Assembly: GCA_964036275.1 (NCBI GenBank)
Contig: OZ038434.1
Coordinates: forward strand, 25,341,413 to 25,405,412
Direction: 5' to 3'
Length of the DNA stretch: 64,000 nucleotides
DNA from: Litoditis marina
Lineage: Eukaryota; Nematoda; Chromadorea; Rhabditida; Rhabditidae
The notes under the pieces are model-generated. The model was not told where the DNA came from and searched no databases. It saw nothing but the letters and a program-made list of their open reading frames with translations. A program made the position numbers and the translations under genes. Shown here piece after piece: positions 1 to 10,700 of this stretch (positions are counted from its first letter, which is position 1; each line of letters begins with the position of its first letter).

Positions 1-600
1 TTGTGCAGAACTGTTACGCTTATGCTAACCCGAGTATGTTATTTTCTTGTTGAACGTAATTGCTTGTACACAACTTGTAAACATAGAAACTTTGAGGTAC
101 AATTTTTCTCCATTACTTCTTCCTCTTTTAACACCAAATGCTTTTGAACCAAACGCCAAATCAGCATCTGTATCAATAGCTTACAAAATGATGTTACTAG
201 ATAAAGAGCTATCTGGCAAGGTATATCGGAATCTTCTTTTTAGTCGGTACGCGATGTTCTACTTCAACTACTTCATCTGCACCTCGACTATGAACTGATA
301 GATATGGCCAGTTATTTGATGGAGGTAGGTCAAATTTGATAAATCTTGAACAGGTTTCTCTCTGGCCAGATAATTGTTAGTGATCGAACAAATTCATTTC
401 TAATTGTTTTGTGAGCAAACAGTCATCCAATATATACCTTTTCCGACGTATATTATACATACAGCATAGTTTTTTTTCTAAAATGACTTGACTATTATTC
501 AAACTAAGACGCAATTCGTAGTATATACCTTACAGTTGTGCCATTTCTAAATCTATAAAAAAGTACCTGTTCGTAATCTGAAAAAAGATAAATGTTTCAG
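1..600 (+). other. Intron of the upstream acyl-CoA oxidase gene (presumed)
   Basis: No exon resembling the preceding acyl-CoA oxidase exon is visible here. The stretch is AT-rich with no convincing coding potential and ends in an acceptor (ATGTTTCAG) at position 600. It is most simply the intron before the third-last exon of the gene that enters from the left edge. Confidence 0.55.
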
Positions 601-2262
601 GACAACTACTTAAGTAGTTCTCAACTGGATTGGATGAAAAACGACATGTACCGATTATTGGCGGTAGTTCGACCAGATGCAGTGTCAATTGTGGATTCGT
701 GGGATTTCTCGGATAGGGAACTCAGATCGGTTAGAACTACCAAATATCATTATACGTTTGAATGACATCATCAATATACGGCGTGCCAAATTTATAAATT
801 TCTGTCTCTCGCCGGAATCGAACCAGCGAGCAAATGATTCGTAGCCAAGCGGTAACCACTGCGCAACGAGAGCCAATAACTATTAAGTTGTGATATCGAA
901 GACGCGAGTCCGTACACAGCGAAAATTGAGATAAACAGTACCCTCCCGCCTTTCCGTTGGCGACGACTATAGCTAAAAAAACAAAAAGTCAAATAATTAA
1001 TACGTGAAACATCTGGGCCATAATACGTTCTGAATGTCCAAATCTGCTCCGAGATAGAAATCTTTGCCTTAGAGCGGATTCGAACTCAGCGCACATCGGC
1101 GGCACAAAACTGAGTTCAGTAAATCTATTGAATAATAAGTACCAAATTTAAAAATATCTATCTCTCGCCGGACTCGAACCTGCGAGCAAAAGCTTCGTAG
1201 CAGATCGCTAACCTCTGCGCTATTGAAGCACAAAACCGGTGTGCTTCGAAACCGAAAACAAGTGTGCGTACACATCGGAAAGTGAGATATACAGTACCCT
1301 TCAGCCTTTCCGTTGGCGACGACTGTAGGTCGCTCAAATGTACTCGAATGAAAATGTTCTGTCAAAACACTCTACTATGCTTCGTGTTTTCATGGCGATG
1401 AGACGATTTCATTACCATTTTAGGTTCTCGGTAGAAAAGACGGTCATGTCTATGAAAATCTGTACAAATGGGCGAAGGAAAGTCAGCTAAACAGAACTGA
1501 GGTATTTTTCCTGAAACTCTATTCAATAGTAACGTAAAACGTGAAGATACATCAATGTTGATGGTTTTAACCATCAAATCTGTTTGAATTAGGTTGTACT
1601 TTACAAGTTTCACGATACGTGAACCATCAAGACACGTGAAAAAAATGTGAATAAACTTTAACATTTATTTTTTCACATCACACGTTTTGAACTCTTCTGG
1701 GGTTTACACGTTTTGAGGTATATGTTTCAAGAAGCAGTTCGTTTAGCGACTGCTGAAAATTGGCATTATATAGTCGACATTTTCCCCATAAAGACAGCAG
1801 AGGGTTCGATTGATTGAGCGATGCGAGGCGAGCGGTCGTTGATTATCTGCCAGCAGTTGAGAGAGTGTGTAGATCAATGATATGCAGACGAACTGGCCGC
1901 TCGCCAAACACCGTCCCATACAAAATCGATGGTACGGTGTCCACAATGGTTTGACAAATCCTTTAGCGGCGATAACACAGAAGAAAACCAGATACACAGT
2001 ATTTCTTCACGTACCGTTTCGTTATTATTAAACATCAATCGATTTCGATCTGCTACGCTTTTTCAACTTTTTGAATCACGTGTGTTTTCCCTTGGCTCCG
2101 GAGATTTCTCTGAAACCTGTACTGATGGGCTTAGAGTACGAATAGGACATGTCACAAAACATCAGACTACAAAGTACAATCGATGATTTCCAGGTTCTCC
2201 CTGCCTTCGAAAAATACCTGAAGCCCATGATGGATAAAGCCAGGGAACAGAGCAAACTCTAG
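601..2262 (+). CDS. acox-1: Acyl-CoA oxidase, last three exons (5' part outside window)
   Basis: Three exons encode the C-terminal 91 residues of a peroxisomal acyl-CoA oxidase: 601-729, 1424-1501 and 2194-2262. All are phase 0. Acceptors are TTTCAG, TTTTAG and TTCCAG, and all three donors and acceptors obey GT-AG. The sequence includes [30 protein letters not shown] and [15 protein letters not shown] followed by TAG. The SKL terminus is a canonical type 1 peroxisomal targeting signal. The exons match the last three exons of the complete gene at 4703-15330 in length (129, 78, 69 nt) and phase, and closely in sequence: 6 of 43 residues differ in the first of them. The two genes are therefore tandem duplicates. 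The intron 730-1423 carries two copies of the tRNA-like element. The symbol is family level; which acox-1 paralogue this is cannot be resolved here. Confidence 0.92.
780..972 (-). mobile_element. tRNA-like inverted-terminal-repeat element, copy 1
   Basis: One of nine related elements. Read on the minus strand it begins CTATAGTCGTCGCCAACGG and contains a degenerate A box and the B box GGTTCGATTCC. It lies in an intron of the upstream oxidase gene. This copy has a diverged 3' end. Confidence 0.8.
1133..1328 (-). mobile_element. tRNA-like inverted-terminal-repeat element, copy 2
   Basis: Second copy in the same intron as copy 1 and in the same orientation. The B box reads GGTTCGAGTCC on the minus strand. 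The 5' end is diverged to CTACAGTCG. Confidence 0.8.
1769..1961 (+). mobile_element. Dispersed element, uninterrupted copy (partner at 27716-28072)
   Basis: About 190 bp beginning TATAGTCGACATTTTCCCC and ending GGTGTCCACAATGGTTTGAC. A second copy at 27716-28072 shares both ends but carries about 170 bp of extra sequence in the middle. This copy therefore represents the empty-site form. It lies in the last intron of the upstream oxidase gene. Confidence 0.75.
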
Positions 2263-2300
2263 ATTGAACGTTTATTGATTGTTATTGATTTTTCTAGGAT

Positions 2301-2306
2301 AATAAA
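2301..2306 (+). terminator. Polyadenylation signal AATAAA for the upstream oxidase gene
   Basis: A canonical AATAAA lies 39 bp after the TAG stop at 2260-2262, a normal nematode 3' UTR length. Confidence 0.7.
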
Positions 2307-3051
2307 TTATGAACTTCAAACTCTCAAAGAAAAATGTGACAGAATATTAAAATGGAATCTCGTAGAGTAGTCATGACGAATTCCTCCAAAAAATTTGGTT
2401 GTATACACATTTTAAGATTTGTTCATCATTTTGCACTATACACAGGACTTTCGTTTTTTTTACTTCTAAACATACTACTAAACTTCCTTCCTGAAGTAAA
2501 TTATTGTACTTTCTGGAAATTGTTCTTTTCGTCTGAGCTTTGAAAATCTTCCCTGTGTACGTAGTACCATTTTAATATATACTTCATACGTAATACCAGA
2601 ACATTATAATTCTTAAAAAAATTAAATCTTTTCCGAGCTTTGGTCACTATACTGCTCCCTTAAATTAGTCTTTTCCGAGTTTTGGTCACTATACTGTTTT
2701 TATTTGTTTTCACCGAATTTGAGTGTTTTTAGTCTGAATTTTGGTCACATACTTTCTCTTATTCGTGAAACATAATATGTTATTTTATTATATTATCATT
2801 ATCATATATCATAATATGTTATTAATAATATTTTCACGAAGTACCAAAATACAGAAAATTTGGCACGTTTCCTGGTTTTCGGCGACTTTCCAATTTTTTT
2901 TAATTGACCCTGCCTTATATCTATTTTCATGTTTGGTGACAAAATTTGATCTTTTCGAGATTCGGTCACTATACTCTGCCCGTTATCGGTCGATTTTCTT
3001 AATCAGTGGTGTCCATCAAAGTATAGACAGTGCCTTGTTTTCCTTCCAGAG

Positions 3052-3213
3052 TACGTGTGCTAGAAGATCCCGGCACCTTCATCCCATCCTGCGTCTCTCG
3101 CTTTGCCTCACTATTTCTTGTCTCTTACATCCCGGCGGGATGTAAGAGCAGAGAAATAGCGTGTTTGAGGAGATGCAGGGTGGGATGAAGATGCCGGGAT
3201 CTTCTAGCATACG
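3052..3213. mobile_element. Palindromic element, GCTAGAAGATCCCGG family, copy 1
   Basis: About 160 bp inverted repeat. The left arm holds GCTAGAAGATCCCGGCACC and CATCCCATCCTGCGTCTC; the right arm holds the complement, ending GGGATCTTCTAGCATACG. The centre is itself palindromic (CATCCCGGCGGGATG). Related copies lie at 9754-9926 and 63601-63772, with a fragment at 31984-32115. No protein is encoded, so it is a MITE-like element. Confidence 0.8.
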
Positions 3214-4384
3214 GCCTCAGGTGGGTAGAAACAGTGCGATTCTAGTTTCAGATCATAGAACAATTTTTCATTTTGTTTGGATTTCCGGTTTTTGGTCGAA
3301 GATCATATTTTTTGTGGTTGTAAACATGTACATTGATCATTATCTCTTGAGGTTACACTATTCTTTCGTGAATCTTTTTTCCCTGCTGAATCTGCCAAGT
3401 AGCATAGAACGTTGTATCGAGTTCATATTGCGTTTTCGTGTTTTCGAGCTCTGAAAAAGATCAAATTTTTGCGCTCTGACAATAAGGGTTCAAAACGCGA
3501 ATCCAATTGAATAATTGTCACAATAATCTTGAGCACTGCAATGAGGTGAATTTTAGTGTAAAACATGTGAAATTAACTGGTAACAGTGCTGTACTTCTTT
3601 ATTTATTACTATTTTTTGAACTATCGTTTTGTGCTAAAACGTTTCTTTCGAAAGTCATAATAAGTCCTGAAAGAACCTATCAATCACTTATAGTGTACTA
3701 TAACTCTCCTATATGATTGACTTGCGCTTGAACCGCGAAGAATAGATTATTCCTTATCAGAAGTGAAAACACTGTCTGGCAATGTGGGTGTTGTGTGTCT
3801 GCATTCAGAATTAAAACTGCGAAAGTTGTAGTTTGGTTATACATAAAAGACGATTTTTCAAAACTGAAACCAAACCGATTTGAAACATACCGCAATTTCC
3901 CAACAGAGTAAGAGAACGGGATGGAAACAGTGACAAGGAACAATATCATAAACAGGAAGATAAATTTGTCGGGGTGAAGATGTGCTGAGCTTACCAACTT
4001 GAGACAAAGTAAAACTCTGAAACTATGCATTTCGAATTTCTGAGAAGTTTTACCTCTAATCGGATGTAAAAAAAACCATGGTCGCCACAACTGTATGTAC
4101 TGTATGGTGGTGAGAATGAGATTAATTTTTTACACTTAAATCAAATTTTGTTCTCAACTTTAACAATTCTAGACTAGACTGTATAATTTCAATGTAGACC
4201 ACCCTTGAGATAAATCTGTCATCGTTTCTGGTTGTTTTTTGACTAATTTCCTATGTGTGATAGCGAACTAGATAGCGAATCCAAATGTTTTTGGCGATTT
4301 TCGACGGTTTCGCTCAGACGGTTTGTCAGAAAGGATGAAATATGTGGCAGATGGTGATATACGCACCTGGTTCGAATTTCTCCT

Positions 4385-4640
4385 TTGATGTCTTTCTCTC
4401 TTGTGTTCTCTCCCTATTTCACTCTCTCTTTCTCTGTTTTTTCTGCTCTCTCACTCCCTCTACCCGTTCGTTCTTCAGCTCCTTTTTCTCTCCCCTTGCT
4501 GTCCATCACTCACTTTCTACTTACTGCGTTTCTCTTTTCTTTGTCTACCTTTTTCTCTTTTTCTCTCTCCTTCTCTCTTCCTCTCTGTCTCGTTTCTGGG
4601 CTCTCTTTCTCTTTCACTTCTTATTTGAATCGTATTTTTG
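4385..4640. repeat. Pyrimidine-rich (CT) tract
   Basis: An imperfect CT/TTTC tract on the plus strand. It opens low-complexity reading frames in all three forward frames (rich in Ser, Leu, Phe). These are composition artefacts. It lies directly upstream of the oxidase start and could belong to the outron or promoter. Confidence 0.8.
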
Positions 4641-4690
4641 AAGTCCTCCCTTCTTCCATTTTTTCTCTCACGTACTGAGCAATATCTATT

Positions 4691-4702
4691 TTGTATTTCC
4701 AG
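4691..4702 (+). promoter_or_regulatory. Probable spliced-leader trans-splice acceptor
   Basis: TTGTATTTCCAG ends immediately before the ATG at 4703. No upstream exon encoding this N-terminus is visible. In Caenorhabditis such acceptors abutting the start codon commonly receive SL1. It fixes the start codon choice. An unseen 5' UTR exon is the alternative. Confidence 0.6.
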
Positions 4703-7700
4703 ATGGTGTTGAACAAATGCGTCAATGTAAATGACAATCCAGATTTGACGGAGGAACGTCTGAAATCAACATTTGACACAGATGAAATGGCATACGTTGT
4801 TTGGCAGACAAAGAAGGTTTGTGTACTGGATTTACACTCATGAAGCACCTGAAAACGGGTGTTTTCACCGTTCAGACTCCGAGCTTGCGGTGTTTTATCG
4901 CTGTGTGTCGCACCTATCACTTTGTACTGTGTTCAATTTTTTCGGAAGAAACTTGAAGACAAGCAAATCGTGGTGAAAAGTTTTAATTTTTCCATTGTTC
5001 ATTGCATTAATATATATCATTTTGAACTCGGCATTTTTTAAATTAACATTTAAGGCAGTAGATCGAAGACGTGAGATCAGTTCGAATGTGGAAAAAGCCA
5101 TTTTGAGGGGAATTCGGTTGGATGACCCATGTCCCACTGCCTTCATGGGAAGAGAAGAACTCTACGAGAACGCGGCCAGAAAGGTTCAATAATTCACCTT
5201 TTCAACCGAACTGTAGAATAATAATGGTTATTGAGTTAAACATTCCCTCAATCAATCAGTAACAATGTACTGGAGGAAAACAAGTAGAAATTACTCAAAA
5301 TATACATTGAAAGAGGGCAGAATGGAATTCCATAACAGAGATAATTCAACTGTGATCAATTGTATTCTAACAAATTATAGGAAAACCATAAGAAACATCA
5401 TTCTTTCCTACGTTGGAAAAGTTCACCCTATGAAGACGGAAGTTATACTGACAAACTTTTGTAAGCCAGAGAAAACTTGAATTCATATTTTTAATTGCAG
5501 ATGAAGCTACTGGCTGGCTCAATGAAAGAATTGGATGTGAACTTTGCTAATATTCCCGATTTCGATCATCTCATCAAGTGAGTCGAGGAGATTCTTTGGC
5601 TGTAGCGTTGACGAAAAACACACTTCTAAGAAAATAGACAGACTTAAAATATTTTTGAATTTAGTTTTGGCCCGATTGTGCCTGCAATTGTGACAGTGGA
5701 ATGGACGGAGAGTTTAGTAAAAATACTTCATACTGATGTTCCTACAGTATTTGGAATTTTCCAATGAATTTACAACAAGGCAAACTTATTCAAAAACTTT
5801 TTGAACACTCTTTGTAAAAGTGACTCAGCGAGTTCGCCCAGTGAGTTCCATACCTGCGACAAAAAACACGAAAGGGTTACTGACATGCATTTCATTATAA
5901 AAACTTACAGAATGAAGAAAAGTGAACAAAGTATAGTTTGTGTCATTCCCACTGAAACTCATTGGCACCGTGCCAAGATTTTCGGATGACTTTTTCTTAG
6001 AGCAGAATATTTTGGAGACATTTTTCATTTACGTGTTCTTATGGAACTGAACAACCGTTAACAGAGTTTTGCACTAGAACTGTGGAGTGTTGGAAAATAG
6101 CCTGAAGTATGCATTGGCACGCTGGCAAGTCTTAGTAGGAATGACCGCAACTATGTATTTGCCCTGTTGCAGCGAGGTTCTCGGCTACGAGGGTCATCCC
6201 CTGGCCCTACACGCAGTCATGTTCATTCCCGCGCTAGCAGCACAGGTATATAGTCTTCGCCAACGGAAAGTCGGGCGGGTACTGTATATCTCACTTTACG
6301 CTGTGTACGCATACATGTCTTCGATTTCAAAGCTTGCTCCTAATGTGCTCTAATAGCGCAGTGGTTAGCGCCCTGCTAATCTTTTGCTCGCAGGTTCGAT
6401 TCCAGCGAGCAACCGAAACTTTGGCACTCACTATAGTCGTTTTCAACAATACATAGTATACTCTATTTCAACATGTACGCTCACATAAACTGTATGTTTC
6501 TTCGCAACTATATGTATACTCACAATCTACAAACGTTCCGCTATCTCGCTTTTATCTGAAGAAACACAATACAAAAAAAACTCGCGTTTTGCACACGGAA
6601 ATAATCTCAAATGGAGGAATTTGAAGTTAAGTAACAATGTCATTACTCTAACTCATTTTCTAATTCAGGCTGACGACGAACAACAGAGTTGGTGGCTTCA
6701 GAAGGCCGTTCGTCGTGAAATAATCGGAACCTACGCACAGACGGAACTCGGGCATGGTACATGCGCAATCTGTAAAATTCTGCAGAGCTTCACTATTTAA
6801 GAAAAACGTTTATGTACAGTACTAGGTTCTAACAAAAAATTTGTGTGTAATATTAGTGAGCTAGTTAGCGTTGTTGCGTTCAAATGTATGATGTTGGGTT
6901 CGTAACAGTTGCTAAACTCACCCTCAATATATTATTTGAACTCAAATGATGACAATCATGGTAGATGAAATTCGGAGCCAAGCCAAATGTTCATTTGAGA
7001 TTGAATTTCAGGATCGAACCTGCGTAATTTGGAAACGACCGCAACGTACGACAGAGAAAGAGAAGAATTCGTACTACACAGTCCTACCACAACATCACTT
7101 AAATGGTATTCTCTTTTCTATAAATACATTATTTGTTCGAAGTTCCATACTTATTCCCAGGATTCAATTTTCTTTCTGGTCCTTTATTTCATCAATCTTG
7201 AATTTGAATGTTTTCTCACTCCAACAGTCTGAGATTTGATATTCTATAGTTTATGTAAAAAAAACTTGGAACAGAAAACGCGTGTCACACATCACGTGAA
7301 ATCACGTGCACTTTCCAGGTGGCCCGGAAACTTAGGAAAAAGTGTGAATTTCGCCATTGTGACAGCTACAATGATGATCGACGGGAAGAATTTTGGACCT
7401 CATAACTTTTTCGTTCAACTGAGAGACACGGAAACTCATCAGCTATTGACAGGTTAGTTTCATCAGAGAACAAATGTATTTGATTAAATAAGATTTCGAA
7501 GCACGTCATCCATTCGCGTTGCAGTTTGATCGCAAAATATTTTCTGTGTATCATGCGAATTATTGGGAGAAACCGAGCGACGCAGGATGGTAAGGGAAAT
7601 GTCAGGGTGTTCTTTAATACGTACCCAGAGTCATGGCCAACCACCTTTAAAGTACTCGGGTTCTTGAATTTGTTTACGCTTCACGTGATCCTTTTACGTA

Positions 7701-10700
7701 CCGCATGAACTACACGTGAACTACACGTGAACTGCGCGTGAATAAGTTTCACGTAATCGGATGTTGCACGCGCAAAACGTGTTTTTTATAGGCGTAGAAA
7801 CTGGCGACATCGGACCAAAGATGGAATTCAACGCTATGGACAACGGATTTCTCCGACTCACCAATGTCAGAATACCGCGACGACACATGTTGATGAGACA
7901 CTCGAAGGTAGGTCAAACGTCGGAGAAAAAACGCTCGTCGGGAGGAAGCGGCAAAATTAATATCTGTTTTTTTTCAATATAACTGGTATCGTGTTTGTGG
8001 ACGAAATATTTCCGCAAATTGTTTTTGTATCATGCTGTATTCCTTCATTCCAATTTGCGTAAGACTAATTGATCATATGAATGAATTAAATAACGGTCGT
8101 TTTTAGAGATTTTCTGTTACGGAAATGATCTATCGTGATGACAAACTACACATCTGCACGTTGCTGAGAGCTTTACGTTACCTTTTATCAACTAATTGTT
8201 TTTACGTGTACTTCTGGTTTTGTCTTGAACATCTCGGTGGAGATAAATTTTGCCCTTGATAAATCTAACCAAAAGTACAGGAAAAAGTTCAAGCCGGCAA
8301 GCAAGTTACTATGATTTAATTGGGGTTTGGAATGTTCTGTCTTCAGTTACTATCTCTTTTGAGTATGGAGATCAAACTAGAATTTGGATGAAATCACTAC
8401 AATTCAGGTCGCTTCAGACGGTGCCTATACCGCCCCTTCTCACTCTAAAATGGCCTACGCAACTATGGTTCATGTACGCACAATGATGATTGCACACCAG
8501 GTAGTTTTGATAGAATAGAGTTCTTTGCGCAAACATTACAACCACAGACAATACTGAAAGGTAATAAACTAAACTATTACATGATTTTATGGTTGAACGA
8601 ATCCGCTATCTTTGTATGACATTGTTGTTCGTTGCTCTGAACTAACTGTGTTTATCATGCATAATAGTCACATCGTCGTTGAAATTGAGAATCCTTCAGA
8701 ATCCGAACACTTTACGTACCAAAGAGAAGCGTAGAACACAAACACCGCATCAAGTGATAAAGATAGACGCTAAGAAGAGCAGTTGATCTGTTCAGTTCAC
8801 GGTCTCCTTTTCACGAATAAGTATGCTAAATGTTTTTGCAACTTGTGAATGCAACTGGCGATTGGATGGTTCACATCAGAGGCCGTATGCATGAAACATC
8901 CCTTGCCGGGTCAGGATGCTATCTCAAGCTATATCCCGGCCAAATCAGCTTGGGATGGCATTCCAACCCGGCCTGGGATGTCGATGCCTACGGCCTCAGA
9001 GTTGACTTTTTGTGATATTTTTCTACGATATACGTGATATATTGCAGGCCAACTTCCTCGCGTATACCCTTTGTACCGCAATTCGCTACTCGGCCATACG
9101 TAGACAGGGAGAACTCCGGCCCGGGTGAGAATAGTTTCCATTTTCAAACTTCTTCATCCCAAATGTTGTATAAGAGAATTTTTTTCGGACATTACGAATT
9201 TTTTCCTAGGTCTTAGTTAGATTTTCGTACACTCGTGTTCTTATGATGAGAAATTCAAATAACTGGTGCTATAGTAAGTGCCAAATTCATAAATTTTGGT
9301 CTCTCGCCGGGTTCGAACCTGCGAGCAAAAGATTCTTAGCAGAGCGATAATCACTGTGCTATTGCAGCACATAGCAGGCAAGTCTTGGAATCAAAGACAT
9401 GTGTGCGTACACAGCGGGAAGTAAGATATACAGCACTCTCCCGCCTTTCCGTTGGCAACGACTACAGTGTGTTAACTAACCACTGGAGTTAAGATAAACC
9501 TATAGCTGACGAGGTCGATCGAGAATGATAAAAAATAATAGATTCCACGCCTATTGTCTGGGAATTTTCTCGACCTTCCAACTCATTTCAGTGCCGGCGA
9601 GGTCAAAATAATGGAGTACCAGACCCAACAGCACCGTCTTTTCCCACAATTGGCACGTGCGTTTGCGTTTCTTTTCGCTGGATACCGTACCAGAGAATTG
9701 TACGCAAAAGTGGTTGCCGACTTGAAAAAGGGGAAGGTGAGAAATTGTCTCAGAGTACGTTGACCAGAACATTCCGACACCTTTATCCGATTCCGCGTCT
9801 CCTCAAACATACGCTATTTCTCTGCTCTCACATCCCGCCGGGATGTAGTAGGAGACAAGAAATAGTGAGGCAGAGCGAGAGCCGCAGAATGAAATACAGT
9901 TGGCGGGATGTTCTAGCGTATACGTACATGTCAATTCTATCGTGCGCAGCGCGGAGCGCTGCGCAGATTAGTTTTTGTTCAAAGGTCTGCAGACAATACA
10001 AAACAGATTATTACAATTTTCTTCAAAGTACGTCGACCATTTTCTTAGATTTTTGCATGAATCACTGAAGGGCAACACGTCTACAAGATACTAAGTTCAC
10101 GTTCCAAGTAGAATTTATTAAGAGGAGTTAGAGGGCCCAACGTCTCGCAAAAATGGCTTCCGTGCGGGGCGGCGGCGGCGGCTGCGGCGCCGGCGACAAA
10201 AGTGTCCGCCTCCTCAAATCTCGGCATAGTTTCGCACAAAATTAACTTATTCAAAAAATACTTACATTTTTGAAAAGCTCTAAAAAAGTTGAGGTATACG
10301 TATTTTTCAGGTATGTCTGAAATTTGAATATTACGTGTGAGAGAGCCAAAAATGGTCTCGCAAAAAATCATGGATAGACCGGTTTCGTGAAAATAAAAAT
10401 GAAAGAACAGTTTAACGTGTAGTAGGAAGACGTTTTCCAATGACGAACTCATGACAGGCGGGTACAGCTTGGTTTTCACTCCTATTCACATGTCTCATTG
10501 GCGGATTGGATAAACGCTCTATTCACGCACGGCGAACGAAGGTTCGATTCCTGCCTGGAGTCTAGAGTGGAGAATTTGCTATCACTTGAACGAGGTTACA
10601 ACTACACCAAACGTTCTGCACTACGGCACGGTTTAAAACTCCAACAGAAAAACATAACTTTCCTTGTTTAGCTTATTGTTCAAAAATATTATTTTTTATC

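Larger units (their letters stand above)
2263..4702 (+). other. Intergenic region between the two acyl-CoA oxidase genes
   Basis: About 2.4 kb without convincing exons. It holds repeated TTTTCCGAGTTTTGGTCACTAT segments (about 2631-2700, with a further one near 2958), a palindromic element at 3052-3213, and a pyrimidine-rich tract at 4385-4640. The spacing is far larger than the roughly 100 bp typical of nematode operons, so the second gene probably has its own promoter here. I see no confident promoter motif. Confidence 0.6.

Noticed and set aside
5055..5183. Alternative acceptor four bases later (GGCAG at 5058) for oxidase exon 2
   Set aside because: It would begin the exon with an in-frame TAG. 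The TTAAG acceptor at 5054 keeps the frame.
5265..5480. Extra exon in oxidase intron 2 (open frame of 71 codons)
   Set aside because: Exons 2 and 3 join in phase without it, family length is already met, and no acceptor/donor pair fits.
6340..6420. Functional tRNA genes at the A-box/B-box sites of the nine dispersed elements
   Set aside because: The boxes are present but I could not form a 7-bp acceptor stem or a proper anticodon arm. The units repeat with 100 bp of non-tRNA sequence and inverted ends, so they are tRNA-like elements, not tRNA genes.
10495..10562. tRNA gene around TTGGCGGATTGGATAAACGC and GGTTCGATTCC
   Set aside because: The D and T arms partly form, but the 3' CTGGAGT has no 5' partner at the right distance. 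At best it is a tRNA fragment.
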